Assembly (NCBI GenBank): GCA_019637645.1
Contig: JAHBVH010000003.1
Span: 116,961-180,960, forward strand
Length of the DNA stretch: 64,000 nucleotides
Reading direction: 5' to 3'
Source of the DNA: Caldilineaceae bacterium
Lineage (GTDB): Bacteria > Chloroflexota > Anaerolineae > Caldilineales > Caldilineaceae
Every line of letters starts with the position of its first letter. Position 1 is the stretch's first letter. The notes below the pieces were generated by a model. The model had not been told where the DNA came from and did no database searches. It saw only the letters and a list, made by a program, of their open reading frames with translations. The translations under genes and the position numbers were made by a program. Shown piece by piece: positions 24,283 to 33,244 of the stretch.

Positions 24283-25920
24283 TTACCGCGCTTCCTGCCC
24301 ACTAGCCCCCTGCCACATTGACCAGTTGCCTTCAAACAGCTGCGTCCCCCCAACATGATCGAAGATCAAGAGCCGTGTCGCCACCTTGTCTAGGAAGAAG
24401 CGATCATGACTGATGAAAATCACGGCACCGGGAAAATGGAGTAGCGCCCGTTCCATTACCTGTGTGCTGGTCAGGTCAAGGTGATTGGTCGGCTCGTCGA
24501 GCAGGAGCACCGGCGCGCCGGAGAGCAGACAGAGCGCCAACGCCACACGCGCTTGCTGTCCGCCCGAGAGTGTACCGATACGTTGGCGCTGTTCCAACTC
24601 GGCAAACCGCAGCAGCGCAAGAAATTTCTCAACCTTCTTGCGCTGTTCGAAGAAGGCCAACTTGCTCACGTTGACCGCATGGCTCACGATGTCCGTCGGG
24701 TCGAGCGTCGCCAACATTTGGTTGTAATCAGCAAAAGCCGGGTCGTCTGTTGCACCACTGCTGCCTTGCAACCAGGTGATTGACCCCACGTCCGCTTGCT
24801 CATCGCCGCGTAATAGCTTGAGCAGTGTGCTCTTGCCGCTGCCATTGGGGCCAATGATCGCTAGCCGATCGCCGCGTTGCAGGGTGAAGGAAAGTTGCTG
24901 AAAGAGCGGTGACTGCGTATAGCCTTTGGTCAGCTTCTCGACCTGGCAAAGTTCATTGCGCACGCTCAGTCCGGCATAGAGATCCGTAATAATCGTATCC
25001 ACGGCCTTTGGCTCGCTACGCTTTTTGATTTCGGCCCGCCGTTGCAGCAATGCCTGGCTGGGCTCTTGCCGTGCCTGCCGGCGGTCGGTGATGGCTTCGG
25101 CTTCAAAGGCCAACAGATCCTCTTCGTATTGAAACTGCCGTTCCAGCGTTTTGTGGCGCAGTTGTCGCTTGCGGATATATTGGGTGAAGTTGCCCTCATA
25201 TTCCTGGAAGTGATAGTTCTCGATCTCGATGATGCGGTTGACCACTTGGTCGAGAAAGTGGCGGTCATGCGAGACGATCAGCACTGCTCCGCGCCAGTTG
25301 ACCAACCACTCTTCCAACCAAGTGAGACCCGCCACATCGAGAAAGTTGGTCGGCTCATCCAACAGCAATACATCGGGCGCTTCGAGCAGGATCTTGGCTA
25401 GGGCCGCCCGATTGCGCCAGCCGCCCGAAAGCTGCTGGATGGGGCGCACCCGATCTGCCGGACGAAAGCCGAGTTGGGTGAGCACCGTGTCGATGCGATG
25501 CTGATAGGTCCAACCATCCTCGCGGTTCATCTGCTCTACCAGTTCGGCATAGCGCGCCAACAGCCGCTCTGTCTCTGCCCCAAGAGCGGTGGTGGGTAAC
25601 GCTTCTTCAATGATGTGCAACTCCTGTGCCACCCGATCGATTGCGGCAAAGAGCCCATTCAATACCTGTTGCAGCGAAAGATCATCCTGCAATTGCGAAA
25701 ACTGGGAAAAGTAGCCGATGCGGATGTCCGGTGCCAGCTCGACTACACCTGCGCTCTGCTCTTCCTGGCCTAGAATTAGGCGCAACACTGTGGTTTTCCC
25801 AGCCCCGTTTTTGCCGATCAGGCCGACGCGGTCGCCGGTTGCCAGGCGAAAGAAGACTTCACGCAATACGGACTGGTTCTCATATTTCTTGGCGATTCCC
25901 AGCAGACGAATCAAACTCAT
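24283..25920 (-). CDS. ABC-F family ATP-binding protein (ribosome protection / translation factor)
   Basis: The protein is 545 residues with two complete ABC cassettes and no membrane domain. Cassette 1 has Walker A GLIGKNGAGKTTVLRL, signature QLSGGWRNRAALAK and Walker B LLLDEPTNFLD. Cassette 2 has IIGPNGSGKSTLLKL, TLSGGQQARVALAL and LLLDEPTNHLD. The charged interdomain linker (about 250-320, with ITDRRQARQEPSQ) reaches the ribosomal P site in this family. Members are either housekeeping factors (EttA/Uup-like) or antibiotic-resistance factors. A long leader with a very strong terminator-type hairpin just upstream is what inducible resistance ABC-Fs usually have, which favours the second. ATG follows GGAAGGAGG. 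Confidence 0.92.
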   Translation of the reverse strand: MSLIRLLGIAKKYENQSVLREVFFRLATGDRVGLIGKNGAGKTTVLRLILGQEEQSAGVVELAPDIRIGYFSQFSQLQDDLSLQQVLNGLFAAIDRVAQELHIIEEALPTTALGAETERLLARYAELVEQMNREDGWTYQHRIDTVLTQLGFRPADRVRPIQQLSGGWRNRAALAKILLEAPDVLLLDEPTNFLDVAGLTWLEEWLVNWRGAVLIVSHDRHFLDQVVNRIIEIENYHFQEYEGNFTQYIRKRQLRHKTLERQFQYEEDLLAFEAEAITDRRQARQEPSQALLQRRAEIKKRSEPKAVDTIITDLYAGLSVRNELCQVEKLTKGYTQSPLFQQLSFTLQRGDRLAIIGPNGSGKSTLLKLLRGDEQADVGSITWLQGSSGATDDPAFADYNQMLATLDPTDIVSHAVNVSKLAFFEQRKKVEKFLALLRFAELEQRQRIGTLSGGQQARVALALCLLSGAPVLLLDEPTNHLDLTSTQVMERALLHFPGAVIFISHDRFFLDKVATRLLIFDHVGGTQLFEGNWSMWQGASGQEAR

Positions 25921-25959
25921 ACCGCCTCCTTCCAGGGCGCAGAAAACAAAAATTGTGCA

Positions 25960-26023
25960 GAAAACAAAACGGGCGCGGCTCAGAAAACAAGACCATTGCT
26001 TGTTTTCTGAGCCGCGCCCGTTT
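25960..26023 (-). terminator. Strong hairpin with U-rich tail in the ABC-F leader, candidate attenuator
   Basis: A perfect 25-bp inverted repeat (25967-25991 with 25999-26023) has a 7-base loop. Read on the minus strand it is GC-rich at its base and followed at once by TTTTGTTTTCTG. It lies inside the 5' leader, about 45 bases before the ABC-F ribosome binding site. TTGTTTTCTG occurs three times here, once in the stem and twice after it, so alternative pairing is possible. Conditional termination upstream of a resistance-type ABC-F is the best explanation. Confidence 0.75.
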
Positions 26024-26061
26024 ACAAATGCGCGGCACTACACGCTATTTAGTTGGCAATA

Positions 26062-26090
26062 ATTCTATCAGCAGTGACGGGTACTGTCAA
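26062..26090 (-). promoter_or_regulatory. Promoter of the ABC-F gene
   Basis: On the minus strand: TTGACA (26085-26090), exactly 17 bases, TAGAAT (26062-26067). The predicted start near 26055 gives a leader of about 135 bases that contains the attenuator-like hairpin. Confidence 0.7.
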
Positions 26091-26117
26091 ATCAACGTGG
26101 AGGCGCACCGCCCTAAA

Positions 26118-26160
26118 GGGACGTGCTAGGGAGCAACGCCTGCTGAAGCGGGCTTGCGCC
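26118..26160. repeat. 43-bp repeat B, first copy
   Basis: GTGCTAGGGAGCAACGCC followed by TGCTGAAGCGGGCTTGCGCC is nearly identical to 53760-53803. It contains an internal stem CGCTTCAG/CTGAAGCG-like core. It lies in the gap between the GNAT stop and the ABC-F promoter. Confidence 0.85.
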
Positions 26161-26191
26161 GACGTCGTTCGCTTTTTCTCGGGCGACGCGC

Positions 26192-27103
26192 TTATCGGGC
26201 TACCGGCTTGGTAAAGTTATCTAGCCGATACCAGGGCTGGAAGCCACAGGCGCGGTAGAGATTGCGTGACGCCACATTCGTGCCGTCATTGACGACCAAG
26301 GCGTGGGTCAACCCCGCTGCCGCCATCTGGCGCATGACCGTGAGAAGCAGCGCTTTGCCCAACCCGCGGCGCTGGTGATGGGGATGGGTGCCGACCGGCT
26401 CAAAAAGCCCGGTGCGATTCAATGGATCATGCCAGGTTACGGTGAAGGCGGCCAAGGTGCCATCGGCGGCTTCGACCACGAATTCACGCTCGGCAGCATA
26501 GCCTGGTGACGCCATCACTTGCCCGTAGAGTTCAGGGGTCCAGGTCGAGCCAAAGGCGGCGGCGTGGACGGCTGCCAATGCCCCTGCCTCTTCACTCCCG
26601 CGGGCCGCCCGGATCGTGTAGCCAGCGGGGAGCACCGGTTCGGGCAGATCGACCAAGGTGGCCCGGTTGAGCACCCAGGGTGGCTCGTCCTCCTTCATCC
26701 ACCCGAGTTCTTGAAGGAGTCCAACTCTGGTGATGTCGCACTGGTAGGCTTCGCTGGAAAGGGGTTTGTCTGCGATGGTATACTGCTGCATCAATGCCAG
26801 TGTGCGCGCTTCGGCAAATTGGAGAACCGCCCGCTCTAATGCCCCACCGCGTGCGGCGGGCCGCACTTGGGCATCGAAGCTGCGTGAACGCGGCGCAACC
26901 AGGATCCACGCCGCGACCCCGGCGGCGTCCTCCCAAATGGTGAGCAGCGCGGCGGGATCATAGTACTTGTTGCCGTTGAAGAGTCGGTGCGGGATGTCAC
27001 CGGGATGGAGATAGCCGCAGCCGTTGGTCTGCGCAAAGGCCGCGGCGTTGAAAGCTTGGAGTAGCGCTACATCGGCAGCGCCCTGGTAGGAACGGTGTTG
27101 CAT
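26192..27103 (-). CDS. GNAT family N-acetyltransferase (tandem GNAT fold)
   Basis: The protein is 303 residues. The C-terminal half (about 165-300) is a standard GNAT domain with the acetyl-CoA loop VGTHPHHQRRGLGKALLLTV and the end VNDGTNVASRNLYRACGFQP. The N-terminal half has the same secondary structure pattern (WEDAAGVAAWILVAPRSRSF) but a weak CoA loop, as in two-domain GNATs. It starts at ATG one base after the stop of an alpha/beta hydrolase gene, so the two form an operon. The substrate is unknown; such pairs often act on small molecules, including antibiotics. Confidence 0.88.
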   Translation of the reverse strand: MQHRSYQGAADVALLQAFNAAAFAQTNGCGYLHPGDIPHRLFNGNKYYDPAALLTIWEDAAGVAAWILVAPRSRSFDAQVRPAARGGALERAVLQFAEARTLALMQQYTIADKPLSSEAYQCDITRVGLLQELGWMKEDEPPWVLNRATLVDLPEPVLPAGYTIRAARGSEEAGALAAVHAAAFGSTWTPELYGQVMASPGYAAEREFVVEAADGTLAAFTVTWHDPLNRTGLFEPVGTHPHHQRRGLGKALLLTVMRQMAAAGLTHALVVNDGTNVASRNLYRACGFQPWYRLDNFTKPVAR

Positions 27104-27104
27104 T

Positions 27105-27872
27105 TTATTTTCTCATCTTGGGCAAGACCGTGGTTTTGATAAATTCGTCCAACAGCTCGGGAGAAAAGTGCTCACCCGTTTCTCGGATCGTCAATCGGCT
27201 ATGGGGGAGGAGGGCCGCCGTGCGCTCGACGGGGGGCAGGTTGTCGGTGCGGCTGTGCTCTAGATAGACTGGCTGCGTAATCTCCTCTAGCCGAAAGCCC
27301 CAGTCATGACAGCGAATCTGCCAATCTAGGCCCAAGCCAAAGCCGTCGTTGCGCAGCGAATCTTGAAGATCGGGCTGGGTTAGGGCCGTTGGCGGCAGGT
27401 CGGCAAAGAACAGCGCCTTGGCCAACGCCGCCAGTTCCGTCAGCGTGGCCGTCTTATCGACTGGGTGGGGCCAAAGGGCTAACACTGTATCATCGTAGAG
27501 AGCCGGAATACCACTGAAAATAAAAATATTGCGTACTTGGGCGGGCCGTTGGTGAGCAATCGCGTACGCATAAGGCGCGCCGGAAGAAATTCCTAACAGA
27601 TCAACCTGGGCCAGATGCAATCGATCCATAAGGCGCGCAACGATCTCCCCCCACTCTGCCACTTGGGTCATGACATAGGGCGAGGAATCACCATAGCCAG
27701 GGCGTGCCGCACAAATAACGCGGACCCCTGCGGTGGTGAGGCTGTCAAAGAGCTGCCCCTCGCGAATGCTGGCGATCAAGCCATGTTGGACCAGCAGCGG
27801 ATAGCCGTCGGGCGGTCCATAGTCGGCATAGGCGAGCGTCTGATCGGCGTTGTAGGGGATCGTTTGTCGCAT
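27105..27872 (-). CDS. Alpha/beta hydrolase
   Basis: The protein is 255 residues from ATG 27872 (GAGGAT upstream); an in-frame ATG at 27914 would add 14 residues and has its own AAAGGTG. The fold is clear: oxyanion strand YPLLVQHGLIASI, nucleophile elbow LLGISSGAPYAYAIA (Ser at about 100), acid strand with EHSRTDNLPPVERTAA and the final His in RETGEHFSPELLDEF. No signal peptide is seen. The substrate is unknown. It is first in an operon with the GNAT gene. The perfect palindrome AAAGGTGCACCTTT lies just upstream at 27918-27931 and could be an operator. Confidence 0.87.
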   Translation of the reverse strand: MRQTIPYNADQTLAYADYGPPDGYPLLVQHGLIASIREGQLFDSLTTAGVRVICAARPGYGDSSPYVMTQVAEWGEIVARLMDRLHLAQVDLLGISSGAPYAYAIAHQRPAQVRNIFIFSGIPALYDDTVLALWPHPVDKTATLTELAALAKALFFADLPPTALTQPDLQDSLRNDGFGLGLDWQIRCHDWGFRLEEITQPVYLEHSRTDNLPPVERTAALLPHSRLTIRETGEHFSPELLDEFIKTTVLPKMRK

Positions 27873-27917
27873 TTGGTTGACATCCTCGTTGCGTTTCGCG
27901 AATAGACAACCCATTGA

Positions 27918-27931
27918 AAAGGTGCACCTTT
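27918..27931. promoter_or_regulatory. Perfect 14-bp palindrome upstream of the hydrolase/GNAT operon
   Basis: AAAGGTGCACCTTT has exact dyad symmetry and sits immediately upstream of the hydrolase start region. A dimeric repressor site is plausible; no cognate regulator is adjacent. Confidence 0.45.
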
Positions 27932-28027
27932 GTGGCTGCTTTTACCCAAGAACGATTGTGCGACTTTGAAGGGGTTTATCTATAAGTAGTTAGGGTTGAT
28001 GGGCGAATGGCACTTTGATCACAACCC

Positions 28028-29362
28028 CTAGGGGTTGGGCTGGGCAATCCGTTTCGCCGATTTCGGATATAAGGTCGCGATACAGGTTGGGCAGATCCCG
28101 TGGCTAAATTCGGCCTCGGAATGCTCGCGCACGTAAATGGCGACATCGTGCCAATAGCCTTGATCATCGCGAATCTTCTTACAATTGGCACAGATAGGGA
28201 GCAAGCCCGAAAGTAGTTTGACCTTCGCTAGCGCGGCCTGTAATTCCACATTCTTTAACCGGTGAATTTCGGCCTCTTGCTTGACTGCTTCCACTTGGTG
28301 GCTGATCTGCAATCCCTTAAATTTGCGATCCGCGGCTTCATTAAAGACTTGCTCTTTGAGCGTGTGAAACTGTTTATAATGATACAATGCTTGGGCCGAA
28401 TCGCCCAGCCGTTCATGGAGCGCTGAGAGTAGTTGATGGGTTTCAAAGCGATTTTGCGTGGCCGCGTTTTCGTCAAAACTGGCTAGCGCTTGCCCGAGGT
28501 AGGGCAGAGCGGCTTGGTCATTGCCCTGTAGGGTATAGAGCCAGCCAAGGCGGTAGTGCGCTGTGGCTTGGCCGATGACCATGCGCGCTTGGCGGGCCAA
28601 TTGATCGCACTGTTGGAAACAGTCCAAGGCTTTGGCATATTCACCTTGTTGTGCATAGACCCGGCCCACGAGGTCGAGAATTTCGCGTATTTGCAGTGGA
28701 TCACCATGGCTTTGGGTTAATGCTAACGATTGCAAGGCATAGTCGACCGCGGCGGGATAATTTCCCGCGTCATAAAGCGTTGTACCCAGATTATTCAACG
28801 CTACGGATTGTCGCCACTGATCGGCCACCTTGATATAGGTAGCTAAGGCACGCTGTAACGTCTCGCAGCTTAGTTGATACTCGCCAACACTGCTGTAGAT
28901 GACCCCCATATTATTGAGCGCGTCTGCTTCGCAGTGCTGATCACCCACTTGTTGGGCCGCGCGAGACTGCTGTTGAAAATAGGCCAGGGCCTCGGTGAAA
29001 TTCCCCGAAAACCAGTGTACCTCGCCTAAGATTGAATAGAGATAAGGGCGCAAATCGTCTAGGAGATGTTCTTCGGCCAGCTGCATCCCCCGATTAGCCA
29101 AGAGGAAAGCTTGCCGGATGTCACCCCGTTGCGCGGCGATTTCGCCTAAAATCGCTTGTGTTCTGGCTTCTTCTCTGGGATTGGGATACTCTGCCAACAA
29201 GGCTTGGACCTGCTGACTTAATTCAGTGGCGCGTGGCGGATCGAGATAGCGCAACTCCCAAGCCAAATCATTCATCAGTTGCATCTGAGCCAGTAGATCG
29301 GGTATAGGAGCAACGGCATACGCTTCTAGCTGCTGCGCCAATAATTGAACCTTCGCATTCAT
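28028..29362 (-). CDS. TPR protein with C-terminal Cys-motif domain
   Basis: The protein is 444 residues from ATG 29362 (GGGGGTG upstream). Residues about 30-350 are TPR repeats (ALNNMGVIYSSVGEYQLSCE, ALNNLGTTLYDAGNYPAAVD, GRVYAQQGEYAKALDCFQQC). A coiled coil follows (about 355-390, ISHQVEAVKQEAEIHRLKNV). The last 60 residues are KLLSGLLPICANCKKIRDDQ, then GYWHDVAIYVREHSEAEFSH and GICPTCIATLYP. This is a small domain common at the C-termini of PAS sensors and response regulators, with two Cys pairs likely to bind zinc. Fused to TPRs it suggests a signalling adaptor whose output partner is unknown. There are no membrane segments. Confidence 0.82.
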   Translation of the reverse strand: MNAKVQLLAQQLEAYAVAPIPDLLAQMQLMNDLAWELRYLDPPRATELSQQVQALLAEYPNPREEARTQAILGEIAAQRGDIRQAFLLANRGMQLAEEHLLDDLRPYLYSILGEVHWFSGNFTEALAYFQQQSRAAQQVGDQHCEADALNNMGVIYSSVGEYQLSCETLQRALATYIKVADQWRQSVALNNLGTTLYDAGNYPAAVDYALQSLALTQSHGDPLQIREILDLVGRVYAQQGEYAKALDCFQQCDQLARQARMVIGQATAHYRLGWLYTLQGNDQAALPYLGQALASFDENAATQNRFETHQLLSALHERLGDSAQALYHYKQFHTLKEQVFNEAADRKFKGLQISHQVEAVKQEAEIHRLKNVELQAALAKVKLLSGLLPICANCKKIRDDQGYWHDVAIYVREHSEAEFSHGICPTCIATLYPKSAKRIAQPNP

Positions 29363-29651
29363 GGGCTTCACCCCCAAACTCTGTGTGGATTCGCCTATCG
29401 TGCCGAACAGATCTGCAAGGCTACCTAATCATGTAGCTTGTAGCTTGGGCATCCTTCCCTTGGTTTGCTCGTTTGAAGCTAGGGGAAAGCTGTTTTTTTA
29501 CCCGACTGCATATAATATTTCCCAGTATAGGTAGTTATAATAGGGTTGTCAATCAGAATTTTGATGGGGATTTTTCTTCAATTACTGGGGTAGGAGAAGC
29601 GATCGCGGCCCTGATCGATAGATTACCTAAAAACTCCATTTGCTTCCGCGC

Positions 29652-30881
29652 TTAACTTTGGGCGGGCCGTGACAGGGCATCTTCGCCAAAAAACCGCAGA
29701 CGGGCTTGTTCGTCACAGCGGGCATCAGGACCAAGGCCGACAATATCCAGATCGCGGTCGGGTTCTTGGCGATGTAGGGGCATGACCCGAGCCCGCCGTT
29801 GATTGGCTAGGGGGCCTAGTTCATAGAAAAGCTGGGTCAGCCACCTTTCCTTGCAGTGTAATTTATGGTAATAGTCATCATGTTGGTCGGCATAATGCGC
29901 AATGGCGCGCGGCCACGCTTCTGTCTGCAAGAGTTGCTCGCTGAGCACGCGTACATCGCGCAGGGTTAGCGAGAGCCCACAGCCAAAACTGGGATTGCTC
30001 GCGCCAGCCGCGTCACCGATCAACACGACGCCTGGCTTGCTGGGCGTATCGACCCAGCAACTGTTGGTGTGAAACATCGCCAGTGGCCCTGCTGGCACGC
30101 CATTGGCAAACCAGGCTGCGGGGACGCCGGTCTGGATACATTCGTGCAGGAAGAGCGGAATATTATGGACACCACAGAGCAGCCGTGCTTGCCCTTGCAG
30201 GGTATAAACAAAATAGACACGGTGGCGCGCCTGGCCCAGCGGGAAGAAGATGGCAAATTGACCAGGCAGCCGCGGGTTGATAAAGACGCTGATCGCATCC
30301 GTTGGCGCGCCCAAGTGGGTAAAGAGTATGCCAGCTACGGCCATCTGGGCAGTTTCGCGCTGGACGGTAAACCCAGCCATCAGGCGCGCTTGGGAGTTGC
30401 GGCCATCCGCCCCGACAAGCAAACGGGCGCTAACCGTGCGTAGTTGACCTTGTTGTTGCACCGTGACTGTCGGTATTGGCTCCAGTTGTAGCCGCACGGC
30501 TTTGGCCCCACGCCAAATGGTTGCGCCAGCGGCTTGCGCTGCCTGCAAAAGGAGCTCCTGCATCTCCGGATGATAGAAATTGAGGAGGCCACTGCCATGG
30601 GGCGTGGTTGCCGCGAGATCGCGCCGAAGGATCGAGCTGCTCGCACCGCTGTAGCTGTTCCACCAGTGTACTTCATGGCCACACCGGTCGCGCAGCAACG
30701 CATAGATGCCCAACGCTTTGGCTTCGGTAACACCCCAAGGCAAAATTCCTTCGCCCCGCACGCGGTCACGAAAGGCCACTTCGCGCTCAATCACCAAGAC
30801 GCGTTTTTGTTGCAACGCAAGCGTCCTGGCCAACGTCGAACCGGCAATGCCACCGCCGATGGTGATAAGGTCGTAGTCCAT
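29652..30881 (-). CDS. FAD-dependent oxidoreductase (PHBH/geranylgeranyl-reductase-like)
   Basis: The protein is 409 residues. It opens with MDYDLITIGGGIAGSTLART, a GxGxxG dinucleotide motif, followed by VLVIEREVAFRDRVRGEGIL, which contacts FAD ribose. The second FAD motif GVVLIGDAAGASNPSFGCGL (about 285-305) is typical of aromatic hydroxylases, halogenases and geranylgeranyl reductases. The DG block LLVGADGRNSQARLMAG is present too. The substrate is unknown. It is a single gene, with 280 bases upstream of its neighbours and no clear operon partner. Confidence 0.87.
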   Translation of the reverse strand: MDYDLITIGGGIAGSTLARTLALQQKRVLVIEREVAFRDRVRGEGILPWGVTEAKALGIYALLRDRCGHEVHWWNSYSGASSSILRRDLAATTPHGSGLLNFYHPEMQELLLQAAQAAGATIWRGAKAVRLQLEPIPTVTVQQQGQLRTVSARLLVGADGRNSQARLMAGFTVQRETAQMAVAGILFTHLGAPTDAISVFINPRLPGQFAIFFPLGQARHRVYFVYTLQGQARLLCGVHNIPLFLHECIQTGVPAAWFANGVPAGPLAMFHTNSCWVDTPSKPGVVLIGDAAGASNPSFGCGLSLTLRDVRVLSEQLLQTEAWPRAIAHYADQHDDYYHKLHCKERWLTQLFYELGPLANQRRARVMPLHRQEPDRDLDIVGLGPDARCDEQARLRFFGEDALSRPAQS

Positions 30882-31082
30882 CTAGAGTTGTTTCGCTGGT
30901 AATGAATTGGCACACGCGCCGCTTTTCTGCGATCTGGGAAGCCTTCACGCAATGGGAAGGAGCGTACGCGTTTTCGTATCTCGCACGAGTATACAATAAA
31001 AGCGGGACAATCGCTAGTCTGTGATTGGGGCAGGATGTTGGTTTCTATCAACAATAAACCCGCCACGCAGGGAGAAAAATAA

Positions 31083-31215
31083 AAGACCTGACAGATTCTG
31101 GCATCGGCGGTTATGGGAACCACAGAGCCAACCAGATGACAAGCCGCTTGCGTTGGCGGTTGTGGGAACCACAGAGCCAACCCGATGACAAGCTTTGGAA
31201 AACCTGTCAGGTCTT
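31083..31215. repeat. Palindromic repeat interrupted by two 49-bp tandem units
   Basis: The outer arms are AGACCTGACAG (31084-31094) and AACCTGTCAGGTCT (31201-31214), the same family as at 19921. Between them lies a 49-bp unit (31106 and again 31155) containing GTGGGAACCACAGAGCCAAC. A related single unit is at 41509-41540. It lies downstream of the minus-strand sugar permease operon and upstream of the FAD gene. Confidence 0.8.
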
Positions 31216-31250
31216 TGTATCGCGCCTAACAAGTGAACGGTGAAAATAGC

Positions 31251-32129
31251 TCAGCCTTTGACGCCGGTCAAGACGGCGCCTTCGACAAAGAAGTGTTGGG
31301 AAATAAAGAAGATTAAGACAGGGGGGATAATCGAGACTAAGGTGGCCGCCATCAAATAATTCCAGTGCATGTTGTTGCCAATCGTGCTTAAATAGAGGCG
31401 CAGGCCAACCGGAAGGGTAAATTTTTCGATGGTGGTCAGATAGATCAAAGGGGCCTGAAAGTTGCTCCAATTGGCAAAAAAAGCAAAGACCGCAACGGTG
31501 GCTAGCGCGGGTTGGGAGAGGGGCATGAGAATACGCCAATAAATGCCAAAGAGATTCGCGCCATCGATCTTGGCCGCGTCATCGAGTTCCGTGGGCAGGG
31601 TGAGAAAGAATTGCCGCAGTAGAAAAATATAGAAGGCACTGCCCCCAAACCAACTGGGTACGAAAAGTGGGCGATAGGTATCGAGCCAGCCCAGCCAACG
31701 GAAGATCAAGTAGATCGGTACCAGCGTCACCTCGCCCGGCAGCATCAAGGTGCTGAGCAGGACGGCAAAAAGAAAATCTTTGCCTGGCGCACGAAGACGG
31801 GCAAAGGCATAGGCCACCAAGGAGGCTGTCCATACCGCGCCCACAACGCTTAATAAGGTGACTTCAACACTATTTCTGAAATAGACAAAAAAGGGCTGAT
31901 AAGTTAATGCATTGGGGTAGTTGCTCCATACAATCGGCTGGGGTAGCCATTGAATGGGCAACAAAAAGACGTCGCCATCCTCTTTGAGTGAGGTGGAGAG
32001 CATCCAGAGCAAAGGAATCGCGGTGATAAACGCACCGAGGGTTACCAACAGAGTGCTCACGCCAATCCTGAGCTGCTCTTGACCACTTTTACGCCGCCAC
32101 CAAGCGGTTTGTTCCAGGGTTGCTTGCAC
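31251..32129 (-). CDS. Carbohydrate ABC transporter permease, MalG-like (CUT1)
   Basis: The protein is 292 residues with six membrane segments. It starts at GTG 32129 (AAAGGA 7 bases upstream). The EAA loop is LPTELDDAAKIDGANLFGIY, which meets the ATPase. The C-terminus FISQHFFVEGAVLTGVKG is the classic MalG-type end. With the next upstream gene it forms the channel of a sugar importer whose binding protein is encoded at 33245-34642. No ATPase gene lies nearby, as is common for CUT1 systems that share one ATPase. Confidence 0.95.
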   Translation of the reverse strand: MQATLEQTAWWRRKSGQEQLRIGVSTLLVTLGAFITAIPLLWMLSTSLKEDGDVFLLPIQWLPQPIVWSNYPNALTYQPFFVYFRNSVEVTLLSVVGAVWTASLVAYAFARLRAPGKDFLFAVLLSTLMLPGEVTLVPIYLIFRWLGWLDTYRPLFVPSWFGGSAFYIFLLRQFFLTLPTELDDAAKIDGANLFGIYWRILMPLSQPALATVAVFAFFANWSNFQAPLIYLTTIEKFTLPVGLRLYLSTIGNNMHWNYLMAATLVSIIPPVLIFFISQHFFVEGAVLTGVKG

Positions 32130-32179
32130 AGTTTGTTCCTTTCTTGTTGATTGATCGGGCCAAAGGCGCTGGATGTGGC

Positions 32180-33115
32180 CTATTTGCGGGGCGTTCCCTC
32201 GTAGTACACCCAGTTGCCGGTCAGGCGGAAGAGGATCGCCGTTAGGATCAGAATGATCACAAACATCAACCAGGCCAGGGCACTGGCATAACCCATTTTG
32301 AGATAGCGAAAGGCATTATTATAGAGAAGCAAGCCATAGAAGAGACTGGCATTGTCTGGCCCACCGCTAGTGATGATCAACGCTGGCGTAAAAATTTGGA
32401 AAGAGTCGATGACCCCAATGACCAGGTTAAAGAGGATCACTGGCGACATCATCGGCATGGTTACATGGCGGAAACGTGCCCACGCCCCCGCGCCATCGAT
32501 CTTGGCTGCTTCGTAGAGATGCGCCGGGATGTTCTGTAGGCCCGCCAAAAAGACAACCATGGTCACGCCCATGCCCCACAAGCCGATCAGGATAAAGGCG
32601 GGAATGACCCAAGTTTTGCTAAAGAACCAATCGGGGCCTTGAATGCCAACGCTGGCTAGCACATTATTGACTAACCCAAATTGGGGGTTTAGCAACCACA
32701 TCCAGAGTACAGCCACAGGCACACCAGAGATGACCGCTGGCACGTAGTAGATCGTACGCAGAAAGCGCACGCCCCGGATGCTTTGATTCAGCATCAAGGC
32801 CACCACAAAGGAAGTCGAAAGAATTAAGGGTACCGCGCCCAGGCTATAGAGCAAGGTCACTTTGAGCGCTTGCCAGACTAACTTGTCATCGGTAAACAAT
32901 TTGACATAGTTGCGCGGGCCAATCCATTTGGCTGGTGTAATGACTGGGTAGTCGGCAAAGCTGAGGATAAAGGAAGCGATCATCGGTCCAATCGTTAGGC
33001 AGAGCAAGCCGAGGAGCCAGGGGCTGGCAAAAAGATAAAAGGCCAGGGCCTCTTTGCCCAAAAGACGCTGGGCACGTCGCTTGAGAGTAGGTTGGGTAAG
33101 GGTAGATGCAGACAC
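32180..33115 (-). CDS. Carbohydrate ABC transporter permease, MalF/UgpA-like (CUT1)
   Basis: The protein is 311 residues starting at GTG 33115, with GGAG 5 bases upstream. The N-terminal cytoplasmic stretch is followed by FYLFASPWLLGLLCLTIGPM, the usual first helix of UgpA-type permeases. The EAA loop is PAHLYEAAKIDGAGAWARFR. The segment RTIYYVPAVISGVPVAVLWM is also a strong family block. It lies between the binding protein and the MalG-like permease in a three-gene minus-strand operon. Confidence 0.95.
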   Translation of the reverse strand: MSASTLTQPTLKRRAQRLLGKEALAFYLFASPWLLGLLCLTIGPMIASFILSFADYPVITPAKWIGPRNYVKLFTDDKLVWQALKVTLLYSLGAVPLILSTSFVVALMLNQSIRGVRFLRTIYYVPAVISGVPVAVLWMWLLNPQFGLVNNVLASVGIQGPDWFFSKTWVIPAFILIGLWGMGVTMVVFLAGLQNIPAHLYEAAKIDGAGAWARFRHVTMPMMSPVILFNLVIGVIDSFQIFTPALIITSGGPDNASLFYGLLLYNNAFRYLKMGYASALAWLMFVIILILTAILFRLTGNWVYYEGTPRK

Positions 33116-33244
33116 GAAGACTCCGCAGAAACGAATCGCACAAGCCGCAAACGCCAGAACGGCATTCTCGCGCTTATCTAAACAGGAACCAGGGTACAGA
33201 CCAGTAGGGTTTCGCCAACCCTACTGGTTACCGGACCAGCCGAA

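Noticed and set aside
29473..29655. Plus-strand 60-codon frame upstream of the FAD gene end
   Set aside because: No ribosome binding site and no recognisable domain; it overlaps the end of the opposing FAD gene and the composition looks intergenic.
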